Positions 53,278-60,974 of a stretch of 64,000 nucleotides of DNA are shown piece by piece. The notes below the pieces were generated by a model. It was given only the letters and a program-made list of their open reading frames with translations. It made no database searches and had not been told where the DNA came from. The position numbers were made by a program, and so were the translations under genes. How positions within the stretch are numbered: the stretch's first letter is position 1; the number at the start of each line of letters is the position of its first letter. Source of the DNA: Methylobacterium goesingense (GTDB lineage: Bacteria > Pseudomonadota > Alphaproteobacteria > Rhizobiales > Beijerinckiaceae); the NCBI RefSeq assembly GCF_022179225.1, contig NZ_BPQL01000062.1, forward strand, positions 1-64,000, read 5' to 3'.

Positions 53278-53489
53278 TTAGGCCCCCTCCTGCCGCATGG
53301 CCACCGACTGGTTGAGAAGTCGCTCAAAGGCGACCAGCGGCACCAGCATCCGTCGGCCGATCCGAATGGTTGGGATCTCTCCCCGCCCTGCTGCTTGGTA
53401 GGCAGAATTTCGGCTAAGGCCGAGCTGCCGAGCTGCCGAGCGGCCTCCTCAATGCTGATCGTCCGGCGCTGCAACTGACCATCTGACAT
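53278..53489 (-). pseudogene. Excisionase/AlpA-type HTH protein, frameshifted by an 8-bp tandem repeat
   Basis: From ATG 53489 the frame reads ISIEEAARQLGSS and then loses all likeness. Removing one unit of CAGCTCGG (plus strand CCGAGCTG at 53420-53427, 53428-53435 and part of a third) restores ISIEEAARQLGLSRNSAYQA followed by GEIPTIRIGRRMLVPLVAFE and a stop at 53278: a 67-residue MerR-like excisionase. The slip should be easy to make and unmake. Such a protein controls excision with the adjacent integrase, so the element may be locked. Confidence 0.8.
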
Positions 53490-53518
53490 CGTAGGAACCT
53501 CCGTTGCACTTCAATTCT

Positions 53519-53594
53519 CGTGCATCGAATGAATGGGATGGGACGGCCTTGCAGTCAAGACCATTGCATGTGAAACTTCGTGCATTGAATGGAT
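53519..53594 (+). promoter_or_regulatory. Two 16-bp direct repeats in the divergent control region
   Basis: CGTGCATCGAATGAAT at 53519-53534 and CGTGCATTGAATGGAT at 53579-53594, 60 bases apart, 14 of 16 identical. They lie between the excisionase-type gene and the regulator at 53608 and look like operator copies, perhaps for the adjacent DNA-binding protein. Confidence 0.5.
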
Positions 53595-53607
53595 TGAGGG
53601 AACCGGA

Positions 53608-54105
53608 ATGGCATCCAGCGAAGGTCGGAAGCGTGGCGGGCAGCCAAAGCCACCTGAGGAGCGCAAGAGAAACAACCTAACGTTTCGCGCCCGTGATGAA
53701 CTGCGAGAACAGATCAGAATTTCCGCTGAGGCTTCTGGAAGATCGGTAAGCGAGGAAATTGAGCATAGACTTGAGTTATCGCTCGCGAGAGCCGAGCAAA
53801 TACAAGCCGATTTGGGCGAAGACATATTTCGAATTGCTCGTGCAATGGCGAGCAGCCTCACGCACATACAGGATTGGAAAGATAAAACCTGGATTGATGA
53901 CGACGAAACTTATTCGCTATTTTGTGGCACGACCTGTGAGCTGATCAGGAACTATCGCGATCGTGTTTTGAAGAACCGCCGCAACTTTCCGCGCGGTGAC
54001 CTCAATAAGATGCCCCCCGAAGAACAGGTCCAATATTTTGCTGCTCTCGGCGGCCTCGCCCCTCCGCGTCCGCCGGTCGAAATCATCGTGACGGACGAAG
54101 ACTGA
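53608..54105 (+). CDS. Arc-like ribbon-helix-helix regulator
   Basis: 165 residues. A basic start (EGRKRGGQPKPPEERKRN) precedes the Arc pattern NNLTFRARDELREQIRIS, AEASGRSVSEEIEHRLELSL. The C-terminal 100 residues (GEDIFRIARAMASSLTHIQD, CELIRNYRDRVLKNRRNF) are helical and unassigned. ATG 53608 has GAGGGA upstream. It precedes the integrase by 33 bases on the same strand and probably represses element genes. Confidence 0.75.
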   Translation: MASSEGRKRGGQPKPPEERKRNNLTFRARDELREQIRISAEASGRSVSEEIEHRLELSLARAEQIQADLGEDIFRIARAMASSLTHIQDWKDKTWIDDDETYSLFCGTTCELIRNYRDRVLKNRRNFPRGDLNKMPPEEQVQYFAALGGLAPPRPPVEIIVTDED

Positions 54106-54138
54106 TTTAAGCTCAGCCCCTTCCACGGGAGATTTGTC

Positions 54139-55296
54139 ATGAAGGGTCATATTCGCGAACGTTCGCCCGGCCGCTGGGCTATCATTCTCGACTCTCCTGA
54201 TCAGGAAACTGGGAAGCGCCGACGGAAGTGGCATTCGTTCGCCGGCACAAAGCGGGAGGCTCAGAAGGAGTGTGCCCGCCTCATCACCGAGATGCAGGGT
54301 GGCGACTACGTCGAGCCGGGCAAAGAGACCCTGGCCAAGTTCCTTGAGCGGTGGCTCGACCACATGCGTTCGCAGGTCTCTCCGCGCAGCCACGAGCGCT
54401 ATACTGAGTTGGCCCGGAAGAACATCGCTCCTCTCCTGGGTAACGTGGCCCTCACGAAGCTGCGCCCAGAGCAGATTTCGGCCGCGTACTCCAAGGCTCT
54501 CGTGAGCGGTCGGCGCGATGGGTCTGGTGGGCTTTCGCCCCGCACCGTCCACCACATGCACCGCATCCTGCGTCAGGCGCTGAGCCAAGCCGTGAAGTGG
54601 CGGATCCTCGGACGCAACCCCGCCGACGCGGTCGGAGGGCCGAAGGTCGAGAAGACGAAGATGCGGGCGCTGGACGCCCATGAGACGGCTCAGTTGCTCG
54701 CCCACTTCCGGCCGACGCGGATGTTCACGCCGGTCCTGCTGGGTGCGCTCTGTGGCTTGCGCCGCGGAGAGGTGACCGCGCTGCGCTGGAGGGCAGTCGA
54801 TTTCGCAGCTGGGCAACTTGCGATTGTCGAGAGTACCGAGCAGACCCATCGCGGCACTCGGGCGAAGGAGACGAAGAGCGGACGGTCTCGGCGAGTTGCG
54901 CTCCCCTCGATTGTCGTTGACGAGCTTCGCCGTCAGCGCGTCCGACAAGCCGAGGAGCTTCTGAAGCTCGGCGTCCGCCTTTCGGATGATGACCATGTCT
55001 TTGCACAAGCTGACGGGATGCCGGTGCAGCCGAACAGCCTGACCCACGAGTTCACACGCATCCTGGCCCAGTCGAGTACCCTGCCTCGGATCCGCTTCCA
55101 CGATCTGAGACACAGCCATGCGACACAGCTGCTCTCGAGTGGCATTCATCCCAAGATCGCGCAGGAGCGCTTGGGTCACTCGAGCATCGGCATCACCCTC
55201 GATTTGTACTCCCACGTGATGCCGGGGATGCAGGAGGACGCGGCCGCGAAGGTTGACGCCGCCATGCGGGCGGCCATAGACAGGGTTGCCGGTTGA
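54139..55296 (+). CDS. int: Tyrosine recombinase (phage integrase)
   Basis: 385 residues. An N-terminal arm-binding domain (GHIRERSPGRWAIILDSP), a core-binding SAM-like domain (about 62-160, TLAKFLERWLDHMRSQVSPR) and a catalytic domain with Arg208 in GLRRGE, Lys246 in TKSGRS, HDLRHSH (His321, Arg324), His347 in LGHSS and nucleophile Tyr357 in LDLYSHV. All catalytic residues are intact. It catalyses integration and excision at the tRNA-Ser core. ATG 54139 with GGGAG upstream. Its stop is about 70 bases before the right attachment repeat. Its last codons are duplicated at 33091. Confidence 0.95.
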   Translation: MKGHIRERSPGRWAIILDSPDQETGKRRRKWHSFAGTKREAQKECARLITEMQGGDYVEPGKETLAKFLERWLDHMRSQVSPRSHERYTELARKNIAPLLGNVALTKLRPEQISAAYSKALVSGRRDGSGGLSPRTVHHMHRILRQALSQAVKWRILGRNPADAVGGPKVEKTKMRALDAHETAQLLAHFRPTRMFTPVLLGALCGLRRGEVTALRWRAVDFAAGQLAIVESTEQTHRGTRAKETKSGRSRRVALPSIVVDELRRQRVRQAEELLKLGVRLSDDDHVFAQADGMPVQPNSLTHEFTRILAQSSTLPRIRFHDLRHSHATQLLSSGIHPKIAQERLGHSSIGITLDLYSHVMPGMQEDAAAKVDAAMRAAIDRVAG

Positions 55297-55320
55297 TTGG
55301 GTAGCAAACCGGTAGCAACG
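55297..55320 (+). repeat. Candidate right integrase arm site
   Basis: GGGTAGCAAACCGGTAGCAA contains GGTAGCAA twice; the same arrangement is found at 33384-33409 near the left core. Confidence 0.5.
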
Positions 55321-55364
55321 GGCCATTTCCCGGTGCTTCGGCAGAGGCAAAATCTCTAGCTTCT

Positions 55365-55413
55365 GCAAGGGCTTGGAAGGGTGGCCGAGTGGTTTAAGGC
55401 AGCGGTCTTGAAA
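55365..55413 (+). repeat. Right attachment repeat (attR) including tRNA-Ser 5' half
   Basis: Identical to 33220-33268. It ends in the anticodon loop of the intact tRNA, which pins the crossover to that segment. Confidence 0.92.
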
Positions 55414-55464
55414 ACCGCCGTGGGTGCAAGCCCACCGTGGGTTCGAATCCCACCCCTTCCGCCA
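55375..55464 (+). tRNA. tRNA-Ser (anticodon UGA)
   Basis: 90 bases including the encoded CCA. Acceptor stem GGAAGGG pairs with CCCTTCC; anticodon stem GCGGT/ACCGC encloses loop CTTGAAA with anticodon TGA at 55409-55411. A long variable arm (TGGGTGC...CCCACC-type pairing) marks it as serine. T loop GTTCGAATC. The 5' half has been supplied by the integrated element, so the promoter is now element-derived. Confidence 0.95.
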
Positions 55465-55659
55465 AATTCCGTCGCTAAGTTATTGAAAACATGCAGTTAT
55501 TTTTAGGTTTCTGACTTTCCACCCCAACATTTACCCCAACGCAAGGCGTGGATCGGCTCAGACGTTGATGGATGCGATCGGACGGCAATTCGATAACATT
55601 CTTTGGGTCGATGTCGGATCACCACAGGCTTGGGTCATCAGAAAGCGTCATAGCGAAGT

Positions 55660-56322
55660 CCTTGCCTGTCGGCTTTGTGACCGTTATCCCGAAGGACCTG
55701 CCGCCGCGTTCAATCACGTTCGGTTACTCCAGCCGCTAGCGCGACGCAGGCTTGTTGCTGGCATGAACCACGACCTTGTCATGGCCGATCGCGAGCGTGT
55801 CGGACGAGAAGTATCACTTACCGCTGCGGTGCTCGATAGTCAGAGCGTCATGACCACCGAGAGCGGTGGGCCGTGCGGCTACGACGCCGGCAAGAAGATC
55901 AAAGGGCGTAAGCGTTAGGCGCTCGTTGGTAGGGACGGACGGACGCGCGCTCGTTCTCGATCCGCAGCCGGCCAACATCTAGGACCGGGCTGGAACCGGG
56001 CCAGTGTTGCGTCTGTCGCGTCGGACCGTCCCGTTCATCGCCAAGGCCTTCGCCGACGCAGGCTATGCCGGTGACAAACCTACGACCGCCTCGATCATCA
56101 CCGTCCACATCGTGCGCAAGCTTCAGAGCCAGGTCGTTTCGCAGTGCCCTCACAAAGGTGGCTTGTCGAATGCTTCTTCGGTTGGATCAACCGCAAGCGC
56201 CGCCTCTGGAAGGATCCGTAAGCAACCCTCGCCTCGGCTTAAGCCTTCCTCTATGCCGCGGCCGTCATGATCCTCGTTCACAGCTGGTACGCGCTCAATG
56301 ATTTACCGAGCGGACTATAAAG
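55660..56322 (+). pseudogene. Decayed IS5-family transposase
   Basis: Pieces of one transposase in several frames: PKDLPPRSITFGYSSR from about 55690, MADRERVGREVSLTAAVLDS and GYDAGKKIKGRKR ending in a stop at 55918, then RLSRRTVPFIAKAFADAGYA (from about 56005) and a C-terminal part near 56150-56320 (CLSNASSV frame versus VVERFFGWI-like frame). The order fits an IS5 transposase with DDE motifs, but several frameshifts and stops prevent expression. It sits immediately downstream of the tRNA-Ser. Terminal inverted repeats could not be identified by eye. Confidence 0.75.
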
Positions 56323-56493
56323 CCGGCAGTGACGACATATGCCGACATGAACGTCAAAGGATCAGCTTGCTTCGGCAACCTTGCGCATGATCAGCTAAAA
56401 AAGCTCCACGCGTGGAAGTGGTGCCGTTCCGCAGTTACGTGCGAGATCAGAGGAGAACACCTAATAGAGTAAGCCGCGCACGGTTTCTGCGAG

Positions 56494-57414
56494 TTATGGA
56501 GTAAGCGCCGATGTGAATCCGCTTGCGATTGCTTGCTGGATCTGACCAGTTAGGTGAAGATTCGCCGTTGCTTGGGAAGGAGACCTGGCAGCAGTCAATT
56601 CTTTCGAACGTCCCGGTTCTGTCGGACCGATCGTCAAAAGCATTTGGTGCGTACGAGTTCGTCCAGAAGCCAAAAGTGGTAAAGAGCCAGTCCCAGTTGA
56701 AACGCCAATCAGACGCCAGGTTGGATTAATCGATCCATCAGTGATTACGACAAATCTGATGTCATATGACATTGCTGTAGATTTCAATGGATTATTTTTT
56801 GGCAGGTCGGAACTAGGGAATGATCCGGCAGCTGCGAAAGCTCCTTTCATCCATGAAGCGATGCCTAAGTCCCGATACAATAAGGTAGTACCGCTTCGAT
56901 CAATGTCATCGTTATAGCCATCGCCAGTAACACTAGGCCTCTTCGCACAACTTTCGTATTCCTCAACTGGTTTCTTGAAGTTTTTCAGAATGTAGAATGT
57001 GTCATACTTGTCAATACGGGTCGCTTGCGATGAGACTCTCGCAGAAAAGGGCAAATTGAATGATTGCGGCACAGGCACCGATGGCCGATTCGGAAAGGTT
57101 GCTATCGCGCCAGGAAGAGTGTGATTCAGGGTCAGGCTCGGACTTACAGCAGTATTCTCATCAACCTGTAGGGTTATGGTGATCTGTGCTCCCCAGTTAT
57201 CAGGCACCAGATCAACATCTCTACCCAAATACGGTATTCTATTCGATCCCAGATCGGCCACTGCGTGACGAAATTCGCAGTATATGCTTGCTTTAACATT
57301 CTCCGCGAGCTTGTCTCCTAGAATAGCGGCTTCCCACTGTTCATTTAATTGTGGCACCGTGATGCCGCAACCTGACAATGTCAAAGCTAAAATCAGCAAC
57401 AGAAAATATTTCAT
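56494..57414 (-). CDS. Predicted lipoprotein
   Basis: 306 residues. MKYFLLLILALTLSGCGI is a lipoprotein signal with lipobox LSGC. The mature protein is beta-rich (GAQITITLQVDENTAVSPSL, SYDIRFVVITDGSINPTWRL) and has AT-rich codon use unlike the backbone, so it was probably acquired. No family recognised. It follows the small exported gene at 57444 by about 30 bases on the same strand. Confidence 0.7.
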   Translation of the reverse strand: MKYFLLLILALTLSGCGITVPQLNEQWEAAILGDKLAENVKASIYCEFRHAVADLGSNRIPYLGRDVDLVPDNWGAQITITLQVDENTAVSPSLTLNHTLPGAIATFPNRPSVPVPQSFNLPFSARVSSQATRIDKYDTFYILKNFKKPVEEYESCAKRPSVTGDGYNDDIDRSGTTLLYRDLGIASWMKGAFAAAGSFPSSDLPKNNPLKSTAMSYDIRFVVITDGSINPTWRLIGVSTGTGSLPLLASGRTRTHQMLLTIGPTEPGRSKELTAARSPSQATANLHLTGQIQQAIASGFTSALTP

Positions 57415-57443
57415 TATCTTTTTCCAGAACTGTATATACCGAC

Positions 57444-57686
57444 TCAAGTTCCGGGGATTGTTCGACGCGATGATTGTATGCGGTTAATCACAGCGTAAAA
57501 ATCTTTTTCTTTCATGTTTTTGACAATAAAAGTGAATTTCCCATCTATTGATTTTCTCGGGCCGCAAAACCCTCCACTGCACATTCCAGCCGGGCACCCT
57601 GGCCTGCAAGCAGAAATAGCAGTCGATATGGTCAGCGGCCATATCGAGAGAAATCCTCCGATAATGGCTGCCAGTCTTGCGCGCAT
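57444..57686 (-). CDS. Small exported Cys-rich protein
   Basis: 80 residues. MRARLAAIIGGFLSIWPLTI looks like a signal sequence; then SACRPGCPAGMCSGGFCGPR, four to five Cys in 20 residues, then a charged tail (FTFIVKNMKEKDFYAVINR). Possible disulfide-stabilised periplasmic or secreted factor. AT-rich like its neighbour, likely one operon with the lipoprotein. Confidence 0.45.
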   Translation of the reverse strand: MRARLAAIIGGFLSIWPLTISTAISACRPGCPAGMCSGGFCGPRKSIDGKFTFIVKNMKEKDFYAVINRIQSSRRTIPGT

Positions 57687-58049
57687 GGTATTTTACTCCG
57701 ATCAATTAACCGATTTTGAATTTTACTATTCAGTTCTGTCAACTCCTCCCTCCCCTATGTTTCGAAGTGTGTCTATAAAACAACATAAAATTTTCCACCT
57801 ATTTACATTAGTATTCGAGAATGGAAGGTGCTAGATCCCGCGCTTGTGCAGAGTTCTGTAGCGATTTAACAACCGGGATTATAAGTAGGGCCGAATATCG
57901 CTGTAAGGATGTCGGCTGGCCAAAAAACCTCCTTGGGTCGCAGCCAATCAGACCAACCCCGCCAGAAGTTTGCACATAATCCTGTCTGAGATCGTGGCAA
58001 ACTGATTCTGGAGCTGCACCTTGATATGCAGCACCGGCCTGATCAGCTC

Positions 58050-58150
58050 CCAGTCCATCTCGCCGCACAGACCTCGTCCACCGTGGCGCCATTCTCCGCC
58101 TGCCGCAGGTCGAAGGCGATCTGCTCATTCGTAAAGCGTTTGCGAGGCAT
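58050..58150 (-). pseudogene. IS3-family orfA remnant
   Basis: From 58150 the minus strand reads MPRKRFTNEQIAFDLRQAEN, GATVDEVC, the typical start of IS3-family OrfA, then diverges. No further transposase is visible. The flanking sequence 57690-58370 has no other supported gene. Confidence 0.6.
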
Positions 58151-58378
58151 GGCATCCACTCTCCTTCAGAATTCAGGATGCCCGAAAAACTTACGCTCAG
58201 CGCGGACAAGTTTGGTGAATCAGGGTCACAACACCGTCTCTTGGCAGGAGCGCTAGGTTGTCGAAAAGAAGTTGGGCGCAATCGGCATTGATGCGCTCCG
58301 CCTCCGCCCGGAAACGGGCAAGGTTGCCTGAGATTGATGATGCCGCATCAAATCTCAGACGCCCCCCATACCGCGCCG

Positions 58379-60970
58379 TCAGAGATACGCGGGCAGTTTC
58401 GCCTTCCATTCGCTCATCAGGATCAAAGTACCTTCCACGGTTTCGCCGTTGTTGACCAGTTCCAACTCGCCAATTGCCGTTGCCTCGTCCCATTTGAAAT
58501 GGTCCGAGAGATACGCCAGCGCCTGACGCTTGTAGGCCGTGTCGAGATTGTCGAGCTGGTCGCCCTTAGTTTCCAGCACCGTGATCCGCTTCGCTTCACC
58601 ATCGCGCTGTACGGCAAAAACGAAATCTGGATAGATTTTGGCCTTCCTCCACCCCTGAATGCCATACTGAGTTCGCGCGACATTGCGGTGCCACCAGGCC
58701 AACGTCTTTTCGCCGTCGAGATAAACTGCTACGTCCTGTTCGTCGTTGTTTAGCTCGTTTTCATAAACCGGCGCGAACAGGCTCTTTTCGAGCGGGCCGC
58801 CCGCACGGTTAAGGAGCTGACGGGCCTTCTGCGGTTCCGTAGTCTCGATGCTAAACGGCATCCGCCAGTTGCGGCCATCGAGCCGCAACCTGAACTGGAA
58901 GCTTCCGGCCGCGACCTTAGCCTTGAAAACGATTTCGGCGCGAGCGTTCCGCGCCGCTTCTAGCCCCTTGCGCAACTCTTCCACTATCAGACTGGCGAGT
59001 TGGCCGAGCTTCGCGTCATCGAAGCCCCTTGCCCGCAGGGACGCAACCGTCGCACCGACAATCTCGCGGCCAACGAAGGGATTCGGCAGGATGTCGGAGA
59101 TCATCCGGACGGCATGCGCTGGATCGAAGGCGAGGACCTCCGCGTTGGCGGTTACCGTCTCGCCGACGAACAGTTCGTCGCCGTCCTCAGCAAGTCTGAT
59201 CCTTTGAAGCTGGCTTTCCGCAGCCTGTGCGTTTTCGGGCACCCGATTCGCAATCTCCTGCGGATCGAAGCCTCGCCAGTCGACCTCGGAGAGCACATCC
59301 GTCTCGTAGTCCAGTTCGCGCACATCGGCGCTTTCCACTACCATTACCTTGGGAAGGTAGATTTCCGTCGAGGCGAAATCCGTGCGACGGTTGATCGTGC
59401 GGGTCGTCTTGCCGGTCCCGCTCTTATCGTCCTGAGTCACGCGCAGGACCAAATCACCGAGGCCATCCTGTTCAAGGCCGTCTCTAATGGCACCAACAAC
59501 CGTGGCGGTATCGGCGCGATGCGTGATGACGTGGCACTCGTCGAGCGCCTCAACGCCTGTCTTGAGCGCGCCGGGCTGGCGAAGAATGCGACCGACAAGT
59601 TGGGTCATTGCCTTAAGATTGGCACTGGCCGCAAGGCTGCACAGCACATAGGCAAAAGGGCAATCCCAGCCCTCTTGTAGGGCCTGTTTCGTGATGATCG
59701 CCCGCACCCGATTGGTGGGCGAAAGAAGGTCCTGATTTTCGGGATCATTGAGATCGTTTTGCTGCGCTGTTTTTATTGCGATTTCCGCTTGATCGAGCCC
59801 CGCCGTCAGCAGCCAGTCCTTCGCATCTTCAGCGTGGATATGACCGCTTTCGCGCTGATCGGCACCTGTGCGCTCGACCTGGATCAGCATGATCGGGCGA
59901 ATATAGCGGCCCGTATCTGCCCGCAGTTTCTGGGCTTCGGTATCAAGCGCGTTGAGCTGGGCAAGCGCCGCGTTCAACGTTGCCTTCCAGTCATTGCTCT
60001 GCCGGGGATTTAGGTTAAGCGGCATCTTGATCATGCCTTCTCGGTCCAGCTCGCGCCCCGTTACCTCCACCAGCACATTGGCATAGCGGCCGTCGCGCGG
60101 ATTACGCCCACCGCGCGGTTGCACATCTTGCGGCGTGGCCGTCAGCTCTAAAACGAAACAGGGGTTAAAGCCGTAGAGCGTGGCAAAAGCCAGATCGGAA
60201 ATGGCGCGGTGGCCTTCGTCCATCACAACCACCGGCCGGATAATTCGAAGGGCATTCCCGAGCGAATCCTTCACCATCGGAAACATGCCCGTGTAGGCGG
60301 ATAGGTTCGGCGTGCGATCGATGGCAGCCTGATGTGCCTGTTGTTCGCCTTCGGGCGGAAAGAAACCGTAGACATCGCCGCGATCCTGAAACATCTTCAA
60401 GGATTCCTGCGTCTCACGGTTTGCGGATTGCAGCATCAGCAGCATCACGCAGAGATTGGTTTCTACGTCCCGTGTATCGAGCCGGTCGGTTTTCTCCATG
60501 ATCTTCACGCGCCCGGCTGCTGTGCGCTCGAGCGCCTGACGATAGGGGTGCTGGCGATCCTTAAAGTGCTTTAGCGTTTGCGTATAAATCGCCTCGTTCG
60601 GCACAATCCACAGGACGAAGCCGGTATTACGGTTGAGGTAGCGACCAAACATGCGTGACACGGCGGAGGTTGCAAGCCACGTCTTGCCGCCGCCGGTCGG
60701 CACCTTCAACACGGCATTGGGTACGGGTTGCTCGCAGCCGTCCATGCGTGGCGAAAACGGAATAGCGCCTCGGGAAGCAGGCAGCTTGCCCGCGGCCTTC
60801 ATCGCTTCCCAGGCTTCTTTAACGAAATTCGGAATGGCGAGGCCGAGGTCTGGGTCTAGCGAGGCGAGCGCCGCCACTTTATTGGCGCGTGTTTTTTTTT
60901 CCTTTAGTAGGTCAAAATAGATGTCAAGCGTTGAGAGGACGCGGTCCTGATAATCGAGTTGGCGAAACAT
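58379..60970 (-). CDS. res: Type III restriction enzyme, Res subunit
   Basis: 863 residues. Superfamily 2 helicase core: Walker A VPTGGGKTW (91-97), DEGH at 251-254 in VVVMDEGHRAIS, LTATPQD, and a C-terminal helicase domain with QALQEGWDCPFAYVL and QLVGRILRQPG. A PD-(D/E)XK-like nuclease lies near the end: YPDFVFAVQ followed by VLETKGDQ. Type III Res translocates on DNA and cuts when two inversely oriented sites meet; it works only with Mod. ATG 60970 starts four bases after the mod stop, so the two are one operon. Confidence 0.9.
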   Translation of the reverse strand: MFRQLDYQDRVLSTLDIYFDLLKEKKTRANKVAALASLDPDLGLAIPNFVKEAWEAMKAAGKLPASRGAIPFSPRMDGCEQPVPNAVLKVPTGGGKTWLATSAVSRMFGRYLNRNTGFVLWIVPNEAIYTQTLKHFKDRQHPYRQALERTAAGRVKIMEKTDRLDTRDVETNLCVMLLMLQSANRETQESLKMFQDRGDVYGFFPPEGEQQAHQAAIDRTPNLSAYTGMFPMVKDSLGNALRIIRPVVVMDEGHRAISDLAFATLYGFNPCFVLELTATPQDVQPRGGRNPRDGRYANVLVEVTGRELDREGMIKMPLNLNPRQSNDWKATLNAALAQLNALDTEAQKLRADTGRYIRPIMLIQVERTGADQRESGHIHAEDAKDWLLTAGLDQAEIAIKTAQQNDLNDPENQDLLSPTNRVRAIITKQALQEGWDCPFAYVLCSLAASANLKAMTQLVGRILRQPGALKTGVEALDECHVITHRADTATVVGAIRDGLEQDGLGDLVLRVTQDDKSGTGKTTRTINRRTDFASTEIYLPKVMVVESADVRELDYETDVLSEVDWRGFDPQEIANRVPENAQAAESQLQRIRLAEDGDELFVGETVTANAEVLAFDPAHAVRMISDILPNPFVGREIVGATVASLRARGFDDAKLGQLASLIVEELRKGLEAARNARAEIVFKAKVAAGSFQFRLRLDGRNWRMPFSIETTEPQKARQLLNRAGGPLEKSLFAPVYENELNNDEQDVAVYLDGEKTLAWWHRNVARTQYGIQGWRKAKIYPDFVFAVQRDGEAKRITVLETKGDQLDNLDTAYKRQALAYLSDHFKWDEATAIGELELVNNGETVEGTLILMSEWKAKLPAYL

Positions 60971-60974
60971 GACG

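Larger units (their letters stand above)
33220..55413. mobile_element. 22-kb integrated element in tRNA-Ser (satellite-like or decayed prophage)
   Basis: Bounded by perfect 49-bp repeats, with an intact tyrosine integrase at the right end next to the reconstituted tRNA-Ser. Phage-type genes present: integrase, excisionase-type HTH (frameshifted), HTH protein, PC4-like protein, DnaB, DUF1376 protein, terminase-small-like protein, and tail and Ntn-hydrolase fragments. No portal, capsid, tail set or large terminase is seen. The left half holds cargo (RTX, dCTP deaminase, RMF-like, KTSC, MucR-like). The content recalls phage satellites that borrow helper capsids, but a deleted prophage is an equally serious reading. 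Confidence 0.85.
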
